Assembly: GCA_963971575.1 (NCBI GenBank)
Contig: OZ020619.1
Coordinates: forward strand, 20,714,813-20,778,812
Reading direction: 5' to 3'
DNA from: Liopterus haemorrhoidalis
Lineage: Eukaryota > Arthropoda > Insecta > Coleoptera > Dytiscidae
DNA: 64,000 nt
The translations under genes and the position numbers were made by a program. Under the pieces are notes generated by a model that did no database searches, was not told the DNA's origin, and saw only the letters and a list, made by a program, of their open reading frames with translations. How positions within the stretch are numbered: the first letter of the stretch is position 1; the number at the start of each line of letters is the position of its first letter. Positions 43,307-54,715 of this stretch are shown here, one piece after another.

Positions 43307-46240
43307 TATAACGTATATTACGGCCAGACTCCAGCGCTATATAGTTGGCATACGCCAGCGTCCGCTCAGCTCTCTGATCGGTCGCTAAAAACCTAAATGG
43401 GGAAAAATATGAATTCCGTAACCACTGTGAAGTGACTCCAGCGGCTATCAGCTGTCCAGGGCAAGGTAGAAGGCCGCCAGCCCAGTCTAGAGGTAGATGT
43501 GACTATGCAGGGTGGTCCTGTAATTATCAATGTCTATGTGCGGCCTAAAATTTATACGGCGCCAGTCACTTCGCTTCTATTGCCCTAAATTCTGGAAGAA
43601 AAATAAAACCCCAGGGGAAGGAATAGAGTTCTCGTAATAGAAACACCAAAATTCTCAATAACTAAATTTATTAACAAAAAAATCAGTAACTAACAAATAG
43701 TAATAACAAAATAAATAATATCCGCTAAACGAATATTCAATACGCAAAATCTATAAACAAAATAAATTATTCACTAAATGAATACTCAATACGCAAAATC
43801 TATAAACAAAATAAATTATTCACTAAATGAATACTCAATGCGCAAAATCTATAACCAAAATATTAAGAATTACAAGATCAATGACCAGTTAAATATTCCC
43901 TTTTTAGTTCGGAGTACGACAAAGTTAATACAAAAAAAATCATTTAATCTACGAGCAAAATATCTAAGTTAAATCCAAAATTTTAGAAACTAAGTACTCA
44001 CGAATGGCCAAAGGAAATTAAACAACTGAATCTTTAACCGGTAATTAATTACAATTTAAACTGACAAACTGAATTACTTGTGATGCGGTATAAATACCCA
44101 GTAACATGTGATTGGATTACTTATGCTACAACTGCCCTAGGGCTGCGTGAACTTTTGCACAGGAATATTATACCACAGTGATTAATTACGTTGAAAAATG
44201 GTAACGGTATTCCGGTTGGCAATACCGTTAGGAAAAATCCGGAATAGTTTTAGAATCGGAAAGCCAGCGCTTTTTCAAAACCCGATTTAAATTTTTACTA
44301 TAATTCTCTCTCGCCTTAACTTTAATAAAAACCCAGCCAGTCTAGTGGCCTCGAAGTCGCGATGATAAGAATATCCAAGGAGGCCAAGAGACTGATTCTC
44401 AATAACCCTCTCAAATCCCTTGAAAACCCGTAGTACGTTAACACAAAAAAATCTCTACCGAGATGAAAAAAAAGTTAACGTACTACCCCAACCCACACGG
44501 CTCTACGGAAATATAACTTTAAACAAACAACTACCTTACAAAAAATTAGGTGAGGCCTGGCCGATGATGATAATAAAAAAAAGAAATGCTTGTGGCTGAG
44601 GTTCTGCCCGACTGAAGCTAACGTTAAATCCACCCAAATCAAATACAAATACCGACCCTTGACAACGTGAAAAAGCAGTTAACACGAATACCCGGCCAGG
44701 GAATATTCACAAAAAGGGGTTAAACCCATGTGTTTGAGAACTAATTCACAACCTCGAGTTATCAAGGGGATAAAAAAATGTTGACTTACTGACAGACTGA
44801 ATCTACAATTAAACAAACTAATTCCACCCTGAGCGAGACTGCTCTGACTAAGTACGCGCCCTAACACGATTCAGCGCGTCCAACTTATTGTAGCTTAGGG
44901 CCTTAGGACGTAGAAAATATATGCTTCACAATAGGGGTGGCACCATGTGCTCACTCAACTCAAAATACAAGTACAATACATACACATTCATAAAAATGGC
45001 CAAAATTATCAGTGTGTATCCAAAAACATCTATACGGGGACGTATTACGCCTCAACACAACCCGGAGGTCCGATACGCCACACTCATAAAGATATTTTTG
45101 TTACAAATCATCAAACAAATAACATAAATTAGTACTCATCTGAGTTGCAGACAAAAACAATCTCCCTGTTTCCACAGCTAGATACAATAAGTAGGTTATG
45201 TACTCTCTGGACGGTGATGTAGTTTTAACGGTTCCGCTACAAGATGCTTATTCCTTTGCGACCGGTTGAATACTCGGATAACTTCAGAAATTATTCCTCC
45301 AGCCGATATATACTCTCAAATAGGCACAACTGTGCAAATTTTTGCCTCTATCGTACCGCCACTGTATGAATAACAGTTAAAAATACAATTAGTGAAACTG
45401 GAGACCATACAACAGTTTCGCGTGCGGAAATAAAAGAAAGGTGATACCTTACCTCGTGGTCGGTGGCTTAAATGGTTTTCTTAAACTCCGAACTTTTGAT
45501 CAGAAAAGAAAATTCTCATCCGGATATCTCCGTGTCTTCCTTACGAAGACAGTATAACGCCAAGCAGTCTCCGCAAAAACGAATTCCGTGTTGCCTTCAA
45601 TTTCCTCTAGGCTTATACATGGAAGTTTCACTGCACGTGCCGTTAGCTTTTCTTTCTGGTCAAATTTTTCTGATAACACAACTGTTCGGGAGTTTAAGAG
45701 AACGAAAAAGCGGCTTCCCAGCTGTTTTATAACCTTCCGTCTTACCCCTCTACCGGGCTTACCACTCGCGCATTCGATATCTACCATGAAGGTAGCCAAC
45801 AATATGTACTTCGTAGTAACGCTGTGATTGAATATCCCCAAGAAGTGTTTATTATTCTGGATTATAAATTCTTGTTCTCTTTTTTTTTGTATATAAGGTA
45901 GGTGTATCATTCAAACATATTCCGCACGCTAACTATTGTACTTTCCAGGTTTCCACGACGTATATATCCCAAAACAGGTTAAATAGAAATGTCAAAAACA
46001 ATTAACCTCAAAATTGAGTGACATCTCACAGTATGTTTTTGCATTCGGATGTAGATGTGGTGCTTGTTGTCATAAATGCTGTCCTCTAATTGGGTTGACA
46101 GGACCTATTCAGTTGGTTTTGCACAAAATTACCCCATACTGTATCCTTTTATAAGCTTAGTGTTAGTTTTCCATACGAAGGTAGGTTCTCGGTTAACTAG
46201 ATTTTAAAGCGCTGTGTTTCGGCTAGGATAGCCCGTAACA
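43307..46240 (-). repeat. 3' LTR of the retrotransposon (2934 bp)
   Basis: Matches 51466-54399 at a constant offset of 8159 with about seven substitutions by eye (near 44245, 44396, 44650, 45425, 45791, 46090, 46134). It contains a 48-bp direct repeat (about 43732-43850, AACAAAATAAATTATTCACT units) and a 136-codon - strand ORF. Confidence 0.95.
45500..45910 (-). CDS. 136-aa ORF inside the 3' LTR, unknown
   Basis: Copy of the 5' LTR ORF at 53659-54069; one residue differs (ATFMVDIE against AIFMVDIE). It begins about 330 nt inside the LTR. See the 5' copy for content. Confidence 0.4.
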   Translation of the reverse strand: MIHLPYIQKKREQEFIIQNNKHFLGIFNHSVTTKYILLATFMVDIECASGKPGRGVRRKVIKQLGSRFFVLLNSRTVVLSEKFDQKEKLTARAVKLPCISLEEIEGNTEFVFAETAWRYTVFVRKTRRYPDENFLF

Positions 46241-46254
46241 ACTCCCCCTTTGCT
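46241..46254 (-). promoter_or_regulatory. Polypurine tract of the LTR retrotransposon
   Basis: In element sense AGCAAAGGGGGAGT directly precedes the 3' LTR start TGTTACG. This is the expected plus-strand primer. Confidence 0.9.
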
Positions 46255-46268
46255 TAAAAGAGACGGAG

Positions 46269-48080
46269 TCACTCTGACTCCGTGTCTTCTGGATGACCCC
46301 TTAGATCCTTGGCGTGCCATACGCCACAGGATTTTCCATCCTCTCTATTAAGTTCATAAGTCCATGGTGACAATTTTCTTTTTATCCAAAATGGTCCGAC
46401 GTACTTCGGTGCCAAAGCAGCGCTAACATGTTTCGCCGCATTGGAGAGTATGTAATTCCGTCTCCACACACGGTCGCCTATCGTGTACTGGATGTCTCGA
46501 CGTCTCAAATCATAACGCCGTTTACTATTTTCTGAAGACCTTTTCAGGCGTTCCCGCACCTGGGTATATATCTCCCGAAATACCTTCTGACGTTCTTCCT
46601 TATTACTGGGTGTCTCCATTTCCTCTGGAACCCTGTCCACACATTCTTCTGGAAATCCAATCTCCCTTCCAAAGTTGACAAAATACGGTGTCATTCTAGT
46701 GCTTTCATGGACGGACGTTCGTATCGCACAAGATACCTTCTGCAGGTTATCTTCCCACTTCCGCTGGTCTTGGTCGATGTAGGATCGTATTCCTTGCTTC
46801 AACGTCGAGTGTACTCGTTCGACCACATTCGCTTGCGCATGATAGTTAGCGTTGTATCGGAGGCGCACGTTATACGTCGCAGCCAAACGACGGAACTCCT
46901 TACTTCGGAATTGCGTTCCGTTGTCCAATAATATTGACTCGGGGCTTCCAAACAGCAGAAACACTCCATTCTCTAGCAGTTTAACAATGCTGGGCGCGGT
47001 GGCCTTCCGCATAGGGAAAGTCAAGACGAACTTACTAAACACATCTATCACTGTGAAGATATATTGATACCCAGAGGTTGATCTGGTCATTGGACCTACG
47101 ATATCCACGCTTATCTGCTGCCATGGGCGCTCTACGACTCGCCGCGGCATCATCAATCCGACTGGCGGTTTTCTCTCTACTTTACTTTCCAAACAAGTGG
47201 TACAGCGATGTATATAGCGGACCACGTCCGCTCTCATGAATGGCCAATAATAATGCTGAATTAGTCGACAATACGTTTTATAAACGCCTAAGTGTCCTGA
47301 GGTCGGTGCGTCATGCATCCGTTGAAGTATCTCTTTACGCTCCGGACGAGGAATCACGCGTTTCCAATTCTCCGCTTCGGTTAACAGTCCGGGATTAGGA
47401 TGCCGGTAGTAGTGGTACAATTTACCTTCTTCCAGGCGCCATGCCGGAAACTTGCGAGGGTTTTCTTCGACTTTCCGACACATCTTTGTGTACCACGCAC
47501 AAGGGGGTTGTCCTTCGGTGTTGACATCGGCAGTAACACTGTCGAGTACTGGTACTCCACGGCTCAAGGCGTCGGGTACATGGTGATCTCTCCCCTTACG
47601 GTGGATAATTTTAAAGTCGAATTGCTGTAGTCTCAGAGCCCATCTCGCTAGTCGTCCACACGGATCCTTTAGGTTATGAAGCCAGCACAAGCTGTGATGA
47701 TCCGTGATCACTGTAAAGTGCGATCCTTCGATGTACGGACGTAATTTCTCTACTGCCCATAACACAGCCAGACACTCCCTCTCCGTGGTGGTGTACGCCC
47801 GTTCTAATCGCGTAAGCGATTTGCTGAGGTAGCATACTACCTTCTCGCCTTCAGGGGTGTTTTGCGAGAGCACGGCACCAAGTCCGTAACCAGAGGCGTC
47901 GGTCTGTATTATGAATGGTAGTGAAAAGTCCGGACAGCATAGGATCGGAGCGGTGATCAGGTGTTGTTTGATGCGGTTCCACGATTGCTTACATGCGTCG
48001 TCCCATTGAAATCGGATGCCCTTTCGGGTTAGCCGATTGAGTGGCGCACAAATGTCTGAAACGTTTGTACCAACCAGCAA
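46269..48080 (-). pseudogene. pol 3' part: RNase H and integrase, open for 603 codons
   Basis: RNase H spans residues ~55-175 (TDASGYGLGAVLSQ, D61; ITDHHSLCWL, D127; VPDALSRG, D170). The integrase zinc finger is H256, H263, C293, C296. The catalytic core has D326 (VDIVGPM), D386 (LLDNGTQF) and E421 (NVVERVHSTL). The C-terminal GPFWIKRKLSPWTYEL is a GPY/F-type module. All key residues are kept, but the ORF is out of frame with upstream RT after a ~5-nt deletion near 48060 and has no start of its own. Stop at 46269. Confidence 0.92.
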
Positions 48081-48642
48081 CGCCCAGCATTCTGCGTACT
48101 TCGACTGCGGTGGTGGGTTGTGGGATTTTCAGCATGGCCGAGACCTTATCCGGGTCGACGGCCAGTCCACCTTGGTTCACCACGTAGCCTAGGTACTTCA
48201 GTTCTGGTACTACAAACGCACATTTGTCTTTGTTCAGCGTGAAACCAGCGTCTAGCAATCTTTTCAATACTTCTCCTAAAATTTCCAGGTGTTTCTCAAA
48301 GTTATCCGCGATTATGACGATGTCGTCGAGATATTTGAACACGTGCGGTTCTAACTCGGGTCCTAATACGGTATCTATTAATTTCTGAAACGTGGCGGGA
48401 GCACTGTGTAGTCCGAACGCTAACCTCTTAAACTGCCATAAACCCCTTCCGGGCACTGTGAATGCGGTATACTTCTTTGAACTCTCAGTTAACGGGATGT
48501 TCCAATACGCTGACTTTATGTCCAGGCTGGAGATGTACCTCGCGTTCTTCAATCTGTCTAAGATGCTCGTGATGTAAGGTAGTGGGTAGGCATCGCGCCT
48601 AGTGACAGCGTTTACCTTGCGGAAGTCGACGCAGAAGCGCAA
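47989..48642 (-). pseudogene. pol middle part: reverse transcriptase palm/fingers
   Basis: FCVDFRKVNAVT, SSLDIKSAYWNIPL, LWQFKRLAFGLHSAPATFQK and FKYLDDIVI (YLDD active site) are in order, then the thumb MLGVAGWYKRF. The segment just before FCVDFRK, normally holding SPWxSPVVLVKKKDG, is absent: a deletion of roughly 55 nt near 48630 joins two frames. Confidence 0.92.
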
Positions 48643-49169
48643 AGTTCGATAACGCCTTCTTCTGCCATCTCGGTGACTTGCCTGTCAATTTCTCGCTGTA
48701 TCGCCGGAGAGACCGGATAGTAGCGTTGTTTAATCGGCGGTTGGTGCGGATCCAGCAAGCTGATCTGATGTTCAATTTGGTCCGTACAGCCTATACCTTT
48801 CTTCATACTATTGAAGTGTCTCGAAACCAGTTCATCAATTCGTCCACGTTGATCTTCGTTCATCCTCATTTCGGGCATTTCCATGGCGCTCAGGTCTATC
48901 CTGGCCGTATCTTCTAATCGGCTAAAATGCCATCTGCCGCTGCGCAGGTCTGGCACAATTCCAAACTGCCGGAAGAAATCAACCCCCAATATTAAGGTGT
49001 GTGCCATCTCAGGCACCACTATGGCTTCTATCCATGCGGTGTGTCCTTCTATCGTACATGGTAACTGGACAACACCAGCTATTTCCAGACGGTGCCCACT
49101 GGCGACCGTACATGAGGAAATATGTTTCGTTTTATCTAAATGGAAACCAGCATTCTGCAATAAAGCCAA
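48612..49169 (-). pseudogene. pol: protease C-terminal part and RT N-terminal region
   Basis: VPEMAHTLILGVDFFRQFGI is the retropepsin flap/C-terminal region (ILGxDFL-type). RYYPVSPAIQREIDRQVTEM and EEGVIE are the typical RT start. It is out of frame with the protease active-site segment upstream by one base (near 49175) and with the RT palm downstream. Confidence 0.9.
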
Positions 49170-49399
49170 CCGCGTTTCCCAAGAACGGTTCGGGTTGCTC
49201 CGCTGTCTAACAAACCTAAAATTCTGTAACCTAAGATCTCAATTTCTAGATAAGGTCGCTCGTCGCTCCGGGCGTTAGCTATTATGTAATCCAAAATCGG
49301 GTTTATAGAGGTTGCGTCGGACGGAGACCGATCGTTTATCCGCCACGCTGTTCTTTTCCCGGATTCTGCTTCAGGCCACTGGACCCTCTTGGATTGCAT
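49136..49399 (-). pseudogene. pol start: retropepsin active-site segment
   Basis: LLDSGATRTVLGKRGW carries the D-S-G-A aspartic protease active site. It overlaps the end of gag by 64 nt in the -1 frame, consistent with programmed -1 frameshifting between gag and pol (family knowledge). After GKRGW the frame is lost by an apparent one-base deletion in a G run. Confidence 0.88.
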
Positions 49400-50712
49400 C
49401 TAGGACATGTGTACTTCGTTACGCCTGGAGTATGGCACGTATAGCACTTCCTGATCGGGCGTTGTGGGCACGCTGCCGCTCGATGTCCCGGTTCTTGGCA
49501 GTTAAAACACGTGAGAATCCGGCCTTGTGGTCGTATTTCTTGTAACTCCGCTGATTGCGGGTGTTGTGTTCCTCGGGAACTCCCGGCCACATAGGCCAAA
49601 TCCGGTTCTAACGGCGTCCGATTCCTCGGGGTCGTGATGCTAGCTGGCTGCCAGTTGGTGTGTGCTCGTTCTATACGGCGGCATACTTCCAGGAGGCGAC
49701 GTACAGATTCCACTTCGTCCAACAGAAACATCCCATCTTTGTATCGGGCGTGAAGGTTGCGGACAACGATCTTCAACTTACTTATCTCAGGCAAAGGTGT
49801 GCTCAATCTTTTGAACAACGACTCCATGATCGCTAAATAGATGTCAATTGACTCGTCGACTCCTTGCCGGCGGGCGCGGATCTCATCGTACAGCTGGTCG
49901 TCGTAATCGATTGGTACGAAGACGGTACGTAATTGATGCACGAGGTCGTGCCAATCTAAGAAGTTCTGGCGTTGCGCTCGGTACCATATCAATGCCTTGC
50001 CAGTGAACAGATCTAATGCTGAGGCGAATAGTTGTTGTCTCGATACGTTCCGTGCGCTGCGCAATTCTTCCACGCGCTCTAGGAATGCACTCAACGACAT
50101 CTCCTTTTGATCTCCGCTAAACTTTAAGTTCCATTGAGCTGGCGGGATACTCTTGGTTCGCCACGGCTTAACTGGTGGGGTTTCTTCCTCTTCGGTCTCG
50201 AGCGAGCTCTCCTCTGATGGACTGAGGTCGGCCCTAGAGGCATCGAGGTCCCCGATAATCGTTCTCTTAGGAGTTGAGGTAATTCTTCGCGCGCGCGTCT
50301 TGCGATTTATCGTCGTCCAGATGGTTACGAGACGTACTAATAACCGCGACTGTATCGACTTGTTTTCCGCTGATAATGCGGCCATACGGCCGATTCGCGT
50401 ACCACAATGTGCAACGCGACTCGAGATCCTTTGGAAATCACGAGTCCTCCGGTCTCCTGAGAATGCTTCAATTACCGCTGTAAGTTCCCGAAGGGTATTT
50501 TCCACGCCAGTTTGATCCGTTTCGAAGGTGAAAGGGTACTTAGAAAGTCGAAAAGACGTTCCTGATTTCACGAGCGACATCATGTTTTGCAGCAATTCCC
50601 GTCGTAAATGAGCGTCCTCGCCGTCGCTGTCCTGTAGTCCGTAAACCGCGGTTTCATATTCTAATTCCGCTGGTGCTAGGTGTTCAACCCGAAATTTAGT
50701 AGGCAACGACAT
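49336..50712 (-). CDS. gag: Gag polyprotein of the LTR retrotransposon, 458 aa, intact
   Basis: ATG at 50712. The capsid-like region, residues ~195-360, contains FLERVEELRSARNVSRQQLF, GKALIWYRAQRQNFLDWHDL and DESIDIYLAIMESLFKRLST, as in Ty3/gypsy retrotrans_gag domains. Two zinc knuckles: CFNCQEPGHRAAAC, then CYTCHTPGVTKYTC in which the usual H is replaced. An acidic serine/glutamate-rich linker lies near residues 165-185. Unlike pol it is uninterrupted. Translation of pol would need the -1 shift in the 49336-49399 overlap. Confidence 0.93.
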   Translation of the reverse strand: MSLPTKFRVEHLAPAELEYETAVYGLQDSDGEDAHLRRELLQNMMSLVKSGTSFRLSKYPFTFETDQTGVENTLRELTAVIEAFSGDRRTRDFQRISSRVAHCGTRIGRMAALSAENKSIQSRLLVRLVTIWTTINRKTRARRITSTPKRTIIGDLDASRADLSPSEESSLETEEEETPPVKPWRTKSIPPAQWNLKFSGDQKEMSLSAFLERVEELRSARNVSRQQLFASALDLFTGKALIWYRAQRQNFLDWHDLVHQLRTVFVPIDYDDQLYDEIRARRQGVDESIDIYLAIMESLFKRLSTPLPEISKLKIVVRNLHARYKDGMFLLDEVESVRRLLEVCRRIERAHTNWQPASITTPRNRTPLEPDLAYVAGSSRGTQHPQSAELQEIRPQGRILTCFNCQEPGHRAAACPQRPIRKCYTCHTPGVTKYTCPRCNPRGSSGLKQNPGKEQRGG

Positions 50713-51441
50713 GATGCAAATACAGCTTCCAACACAAACACGATCCTTGGTTACGTTCTACTACTTCCCTATACTGGGACTTACTATTGCACAACTCCAA
50801 GTCTACTGTCTTTCTTCAATACTCTAACCGTCGAGTGATATCCTGGCTTAACCAGCTCGGTATAAACGTAATACCGTAAATATGAGGAAACTAAATTTCC
50901 GCTAAGCGAATCCCGTGTGAATTTTTCAATGGCTTGCCCTAAACCGGCTTACCAACACTAACGTCTCTACAGACGTAAAACCAATGGACGACCGAACCAA
51001 CGCCGGTCCGTCTCCAAATATAATTCAACAAACAATTGTTGCAATTACAATTTCAATACAACTGTTGCCAACAATGCAACACCAATTTTCACCGGGAGGT
51101 ACCTTAGAGTCCTCTACTCAACGTTATAAACAACTTAAAAACAGTAACTTGTTTGCTCTTTAATCCGTTAGAGACTAAATCGCCAAGATGCGACCAATAC
51201 GTACAATAGGTCATCCAATATCGAGTATGTGTTAAAACACAACAATACAACACAGTATAGCAAAGTAATCCAACACAATATCACAAAAAAAATAATCTAA
51301 CTAAATTTCTTATTATGAGAACTCTTAAGGAATGGGTCCAGGGGCACAGGAATTAAGTTTGAAATAAGTATAACACAATTTTATTAACCCAATCGTAGTG
51401 TAAAATTCTTTTTAGCAAGCAACGGTCTTCTTTTCCGTTGA
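50713..51441 (-). other. Untranslated leader of the LTR retrotransposon
   Basis: About 730 nt between the PBS and the gag ATG in element sense; AT-rich, with several short uORF-like starts but no recognised domain. It is the expected place for the packaging signal; none can be defined by eye. Confidence 0.6.
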
Positions 51442-51459
51442 GCCCCACGTTGGGCGCCA
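51442..51459 (-). promoter_or_regulatory. Primer binding site, tRNA-Lys type
   Basis: In element sense TGGCGCCCAACGTGGGGC, 6 nt after the 5' LTR. This 18-mer is the well-known complement of the 3' end of a tRNA-Lys. Confidence 0.9.
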
Positions 51460-51465
51460 GAAATA

Positions 51466-54399
51466 TATAACGTATATTACGGCCAGACTCCAGCGCTATA
51501 TAGTTGGCATACGCCAGCGTCCGCTCAGCTCTCTGATCGGTCGCTAAAAACCTAAATGGGGAAAAATATGAATTCCGTAACCACTGTGAAGTGACTCCAG
51601 CGGCTATCAGCTGTCCAGGGCAAGGTAGAAGGCCGCCAGCCCAGTCTAGAGGTAGATGTGACTATGCAGGGTGGTCCTGTAATTATCAATGTCTATGTGC
51701 GGCCTAAAATTTATACGGCGCCAGTCACTTCGCTTCTATTGCCCTAAATTCTGGAAGAAAAATAAAACCCCAGGGGAAGGAATAGAGTTCTCGTAATAGA
51801 AACACCAAAATTCTCAATAACTAAATTTATTAACAAAAAAATCAGTAACTAACAAATAGTAATAACAAAATAAATAATATCCGCTAAACGAATATTCAAT
51901 ACGCAAAATCTATAAACAAAATAAATTATTCACTAAATGAATACTCAATACGCAAAATCTATAAACAAAATAAATTATTCACTAAATGAATACTCAATGC
52001 GCAAAATCTATAACCAAAATATTAAGAATTACAAGATCAATGACCAGTTAAATATTCCCTTTTTAGTTCGGAGTACGACAAAGTTAATACAAAAAAAATC
52101 ATTTAATCTACGAGCAAAATATCTAAGTTAAATCCAAAATTTTAGAAACTAAGTACTCACGAATGGCCAAAGGAAATTAAACAACTGAATCTTTAACCGG
52201 TAATTAATTACAATTTAAACTGACAAACTGAATTACTTGTGATGCGGTATAAATACCCAGTAACATGTGATTGGATTACTTATGCTACAACTGCCCTAGG
52301 GCTGCGTGAACTTTTGCACAGGAATATTATACCACAGTGATTAATTACGTTGAAAAATGGTAACGGTATTCCGGTTGGCAATACCGTTAGGAAAAATCCG
52401 GAAGAGTTTTAGAATCGGAAAGCCAGCGCTTTTTCAAAACCCGATTTAAATTTTTACTATAATTCTCTCTCGCCTTAACTTTAATAAAAACCCAGCCAGT
52501 CTAGTGGCCTCGAAGTCGCGATGATAAGAATATCCAAGGAGGCCAAGAGACTGACTCTCAATAACCCTCTCAAATCCCTTGAAAACCCGTAGTACGTTAA
52601 CACAAAAAAATCTCTACCGAGATGAAAAAAAAGTTAACGTACTACCCCAACCCACACGGCTCTACGGAAATATAACTTTAAACAAACAACTACCTTACAA
52701 AAAATTAGGTGAGGCCTGGCCGATGATGATAATAAAAAAAAGAAATGCTTGTGGCTGAGGTTCTGCCCGACTGAAGCTAACGTTAAATCCACCCAAATCA
52801 AATACAAAGACCGACCCTTGACAACGTGAAAAAGCAGTTAACACGAATACCCGGCCAGGGAATATTCACAAAAAGGGGTTAAACCCATGTGTTTGAGAAC
52901 TAATTCACAACCTCGAGTTATCAAGGGGATAAAAAAATGTTGACTTACTGACAGACTGAATCTACAATTAAACAAACTAATTCCACCCTGAGCGAGACTG
53001 CTCTGACTAAGTACGCGCCCTAACACGATTCAGCGCGTCCAACTTATTGTAGCTTAGGGCCTTAGGACGTAGAAAATATATGCTTCACAATAGGGGTGGC
53101 ACCATGTGCTCACTCAACTCAAAATACAAGTACAATACATACACATTCATAAAAATGGCCAAAATTATCAGTGTGTATCCAAAAACATCTATACGGGGAC
53201 GTATTACGCCTCAACACAACCCGGAGGTCCGATACGCCACACTCATAAAGATATTTTTGTTACAAATCATCAAACAAATAACATAAATTAGTACTCATCT
53301 GAGTTGCAGACAAAAACAATCTCCCTGTTTCCACAGCTAGATACAATAAGTAGGTTATGTACTCTCTGGACGGTGATGTAGTTTTAACGGTTCCGCTACA
53401 AGATGCTTATTCCTTTGCGACCGGTTGAATACTCGGATAACTTCAGAAATTATTCCTCCAGCCGATATATACTCTCAAATAGGCACAACTGTGCAAATTT
53501 TTGCCTCTATCGTACCGCCACTGTATGAATAACAGTTAAAAATACAATTAGTGAAACTGGAGACCATACAACAGTTTCGCGTGTGGAAATAAAAGAAAGG
53601 TGATACCTTACCTCGTGGTCGGTGGCTTAAATGGTTTTCTTAAACTCCGAACTTTTGATCAGAAAAGAAAATTCTCATCCGGATATCTCCGTGTCTTCCT
53701 TACGAAGACAGTATAACGCCAAGCAGTCTCCGCAAAAACGAATTCCGTGTTGCCTTCAATTTCCTCTAGGCTTATACATGGAAGTTTCACTGCACGTGCC
53801 GTTAGCTTTTCTTTCTGGTCAAATTTTTCTGATAACACAACTGTTCGGGAGTTTAAGAGAACGAAAAAGCGGCTTCCCAGCTGTTTTATAACCTTCCGTC
53901 TTACCCCTCTACCGGGCTTACCACTCGCGCATTCGATATCTACCATGAAGATAGCCAACAATATGTACTTCGTAGTAACGCTGTGATTGAATATCCCCAA
54001 GAAGTGTTTATTATTCTGGATTATAAATTCTTGTTCTCTTTTTTTTTGTATATAAGGTAGGTGTATCATTCAAACATATTCCGCACGCTAACTATTGTAC
54101 TTTCCAGGTTTCCACGACGTATATATCCCAAAACAGGTTAAATAGAAATGTCAAAAACAATTAACCTCAAAATTGAGTGACATCTCACAGTATGTTTTTG
54201 CATTCGGATGTAGATGTGGTGCTTGTTGTCATAAATGCTGTCCTCTAAGTGGGTTGACAGGACCTATTCAGTTGGTTTTGCACAAAATTACCACATACTG
54301 TATCCTTTTATAAGCTTAGTGTTAGTTTTCCATACGAAGGTAGGTTCTCGGTTAACTAGATTTTAAAGCGCTGTGTTTCGGCTAGGATAGCCCGTAACA
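51466..54399 (-). repeat. 5' LTR of the retrotransposon (2934 bp)
   Basis: Partner of 43307-46240. It is unusually long; most gypsy LTRs are 0.2-1 kb. It should hold the promoter, but no unambiguous TATA/Inr pair is assigned. Confidence 0.95.
53659..54069 (-). CDS. 136-aa ORF inside the 5' LTR, unknown
   Basis: ATG at 54069. Content includes MVDIECASGKPGRGVRRKVI, SRFFVLLNSRTVVLSEKFDQ and ARAVKLPCISLEEIEGN. The part after the internal methionine is GC-richer and protein-like compared with the flanking LTR. No family recognised. It could be a real small protein, an exon of a spliced transcript, or chance. Only one residue differs between the two LTR copies, as expected from LTR identity, so this is not by itself evidence of selection. 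Confidence 0.4.
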   Translation of the reverse strand: MIHLPYIQKKREQEFIIQNNKHFLGIFNHSVTTKYILLAIFMVDIECASGKPGRGVRRKVIKQLGSRFFVLLNSRTVVLSEKFDQKEKLTARAVKLPCISLEEIEGNTEFVFAETAWRYTVFVRKTRRYPDENFLF

Positions 54400-54715
54400 A
54401 AATGTTACAAAAACAAAAGACAGACTACACTTGACGCATTTTGCATTGAATTAAATTGTATGTACCTATTTATTATTTTATTTTGGAATTTATTATTATT
54501 TTTTAAAAGTTTATATTTTTTGGTTATATGTAATTTATAGTTTTGTCCAAGAGTTTATAAAATAAAATTATTGAAAGAAAAATATCATCATCATCATCAA
54601 GTGCCATATATGATGCAGACTTCGGCTATCATGGAACGCCAATTGTCTCTATTCTCCACAATATTGACTAAATTTTTAAAGTTTTTTGTGTCAGTGTCAC
54701 TAATGATATTGTCAA

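Larger units (their letters stand above)
43307..54399 (-). mobile_element. Ty3/gypsy LTR retrotransposon, 11.1 kb, nearly identical 2.9-kb LTRs, pol broken
   Basis: Transcribed on the - strand: 5' LTR 51466-54399, PBS 51442-51459, gag, pro-RT-RNase H-integrase, PPT 46241-46254, 3' LTR 43307-46240. Target duplication AAAT at 43303-43306 and 54400-54403. LTR ends in element sense are TGTTACG...CGTTATA. Domain order (RT and RNase H before integrase) and the 4-bp duplication place it in Ty3/gypsy. A tRNA-Lys-type PBS with very long LTRs recalls the Osvaldo/Ulysses group (inference). No envelope-like ORF is seen. Confidence 0.95.
43241..54440 (+). pseudogene. pogo/Tigger transposase C-terminus, interrupted by the LTR retrotransposon
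   Basis: Left of the LTR element the + strand reads GSPTSALNTCADFVEVK. Right of it (from 54404, past the target duplication) it reads LQKQKTDYT then stop. The short acidic tail ending in a K-Q-T/K-x-x-D-Y/F-type motif is typical of Tigger-like transposases. It is the best evidence that the LTR element landed in a transposase ORF. Confidence 0.5.

Noticed and set aside
45472..45827. + strand ORFs inside the LTR (86 and 79 codons)
   Set aside because: They are antisense shadows of the 136-codon - strand LTR ORF.
49160..49200. Second programmed -1 frameshift at a GGGAAAC stretch in pol
   Set aside because: The reading frame does not place the heptamer in the required phase, and a single missing G between the W and A codons explains the shift more simply.
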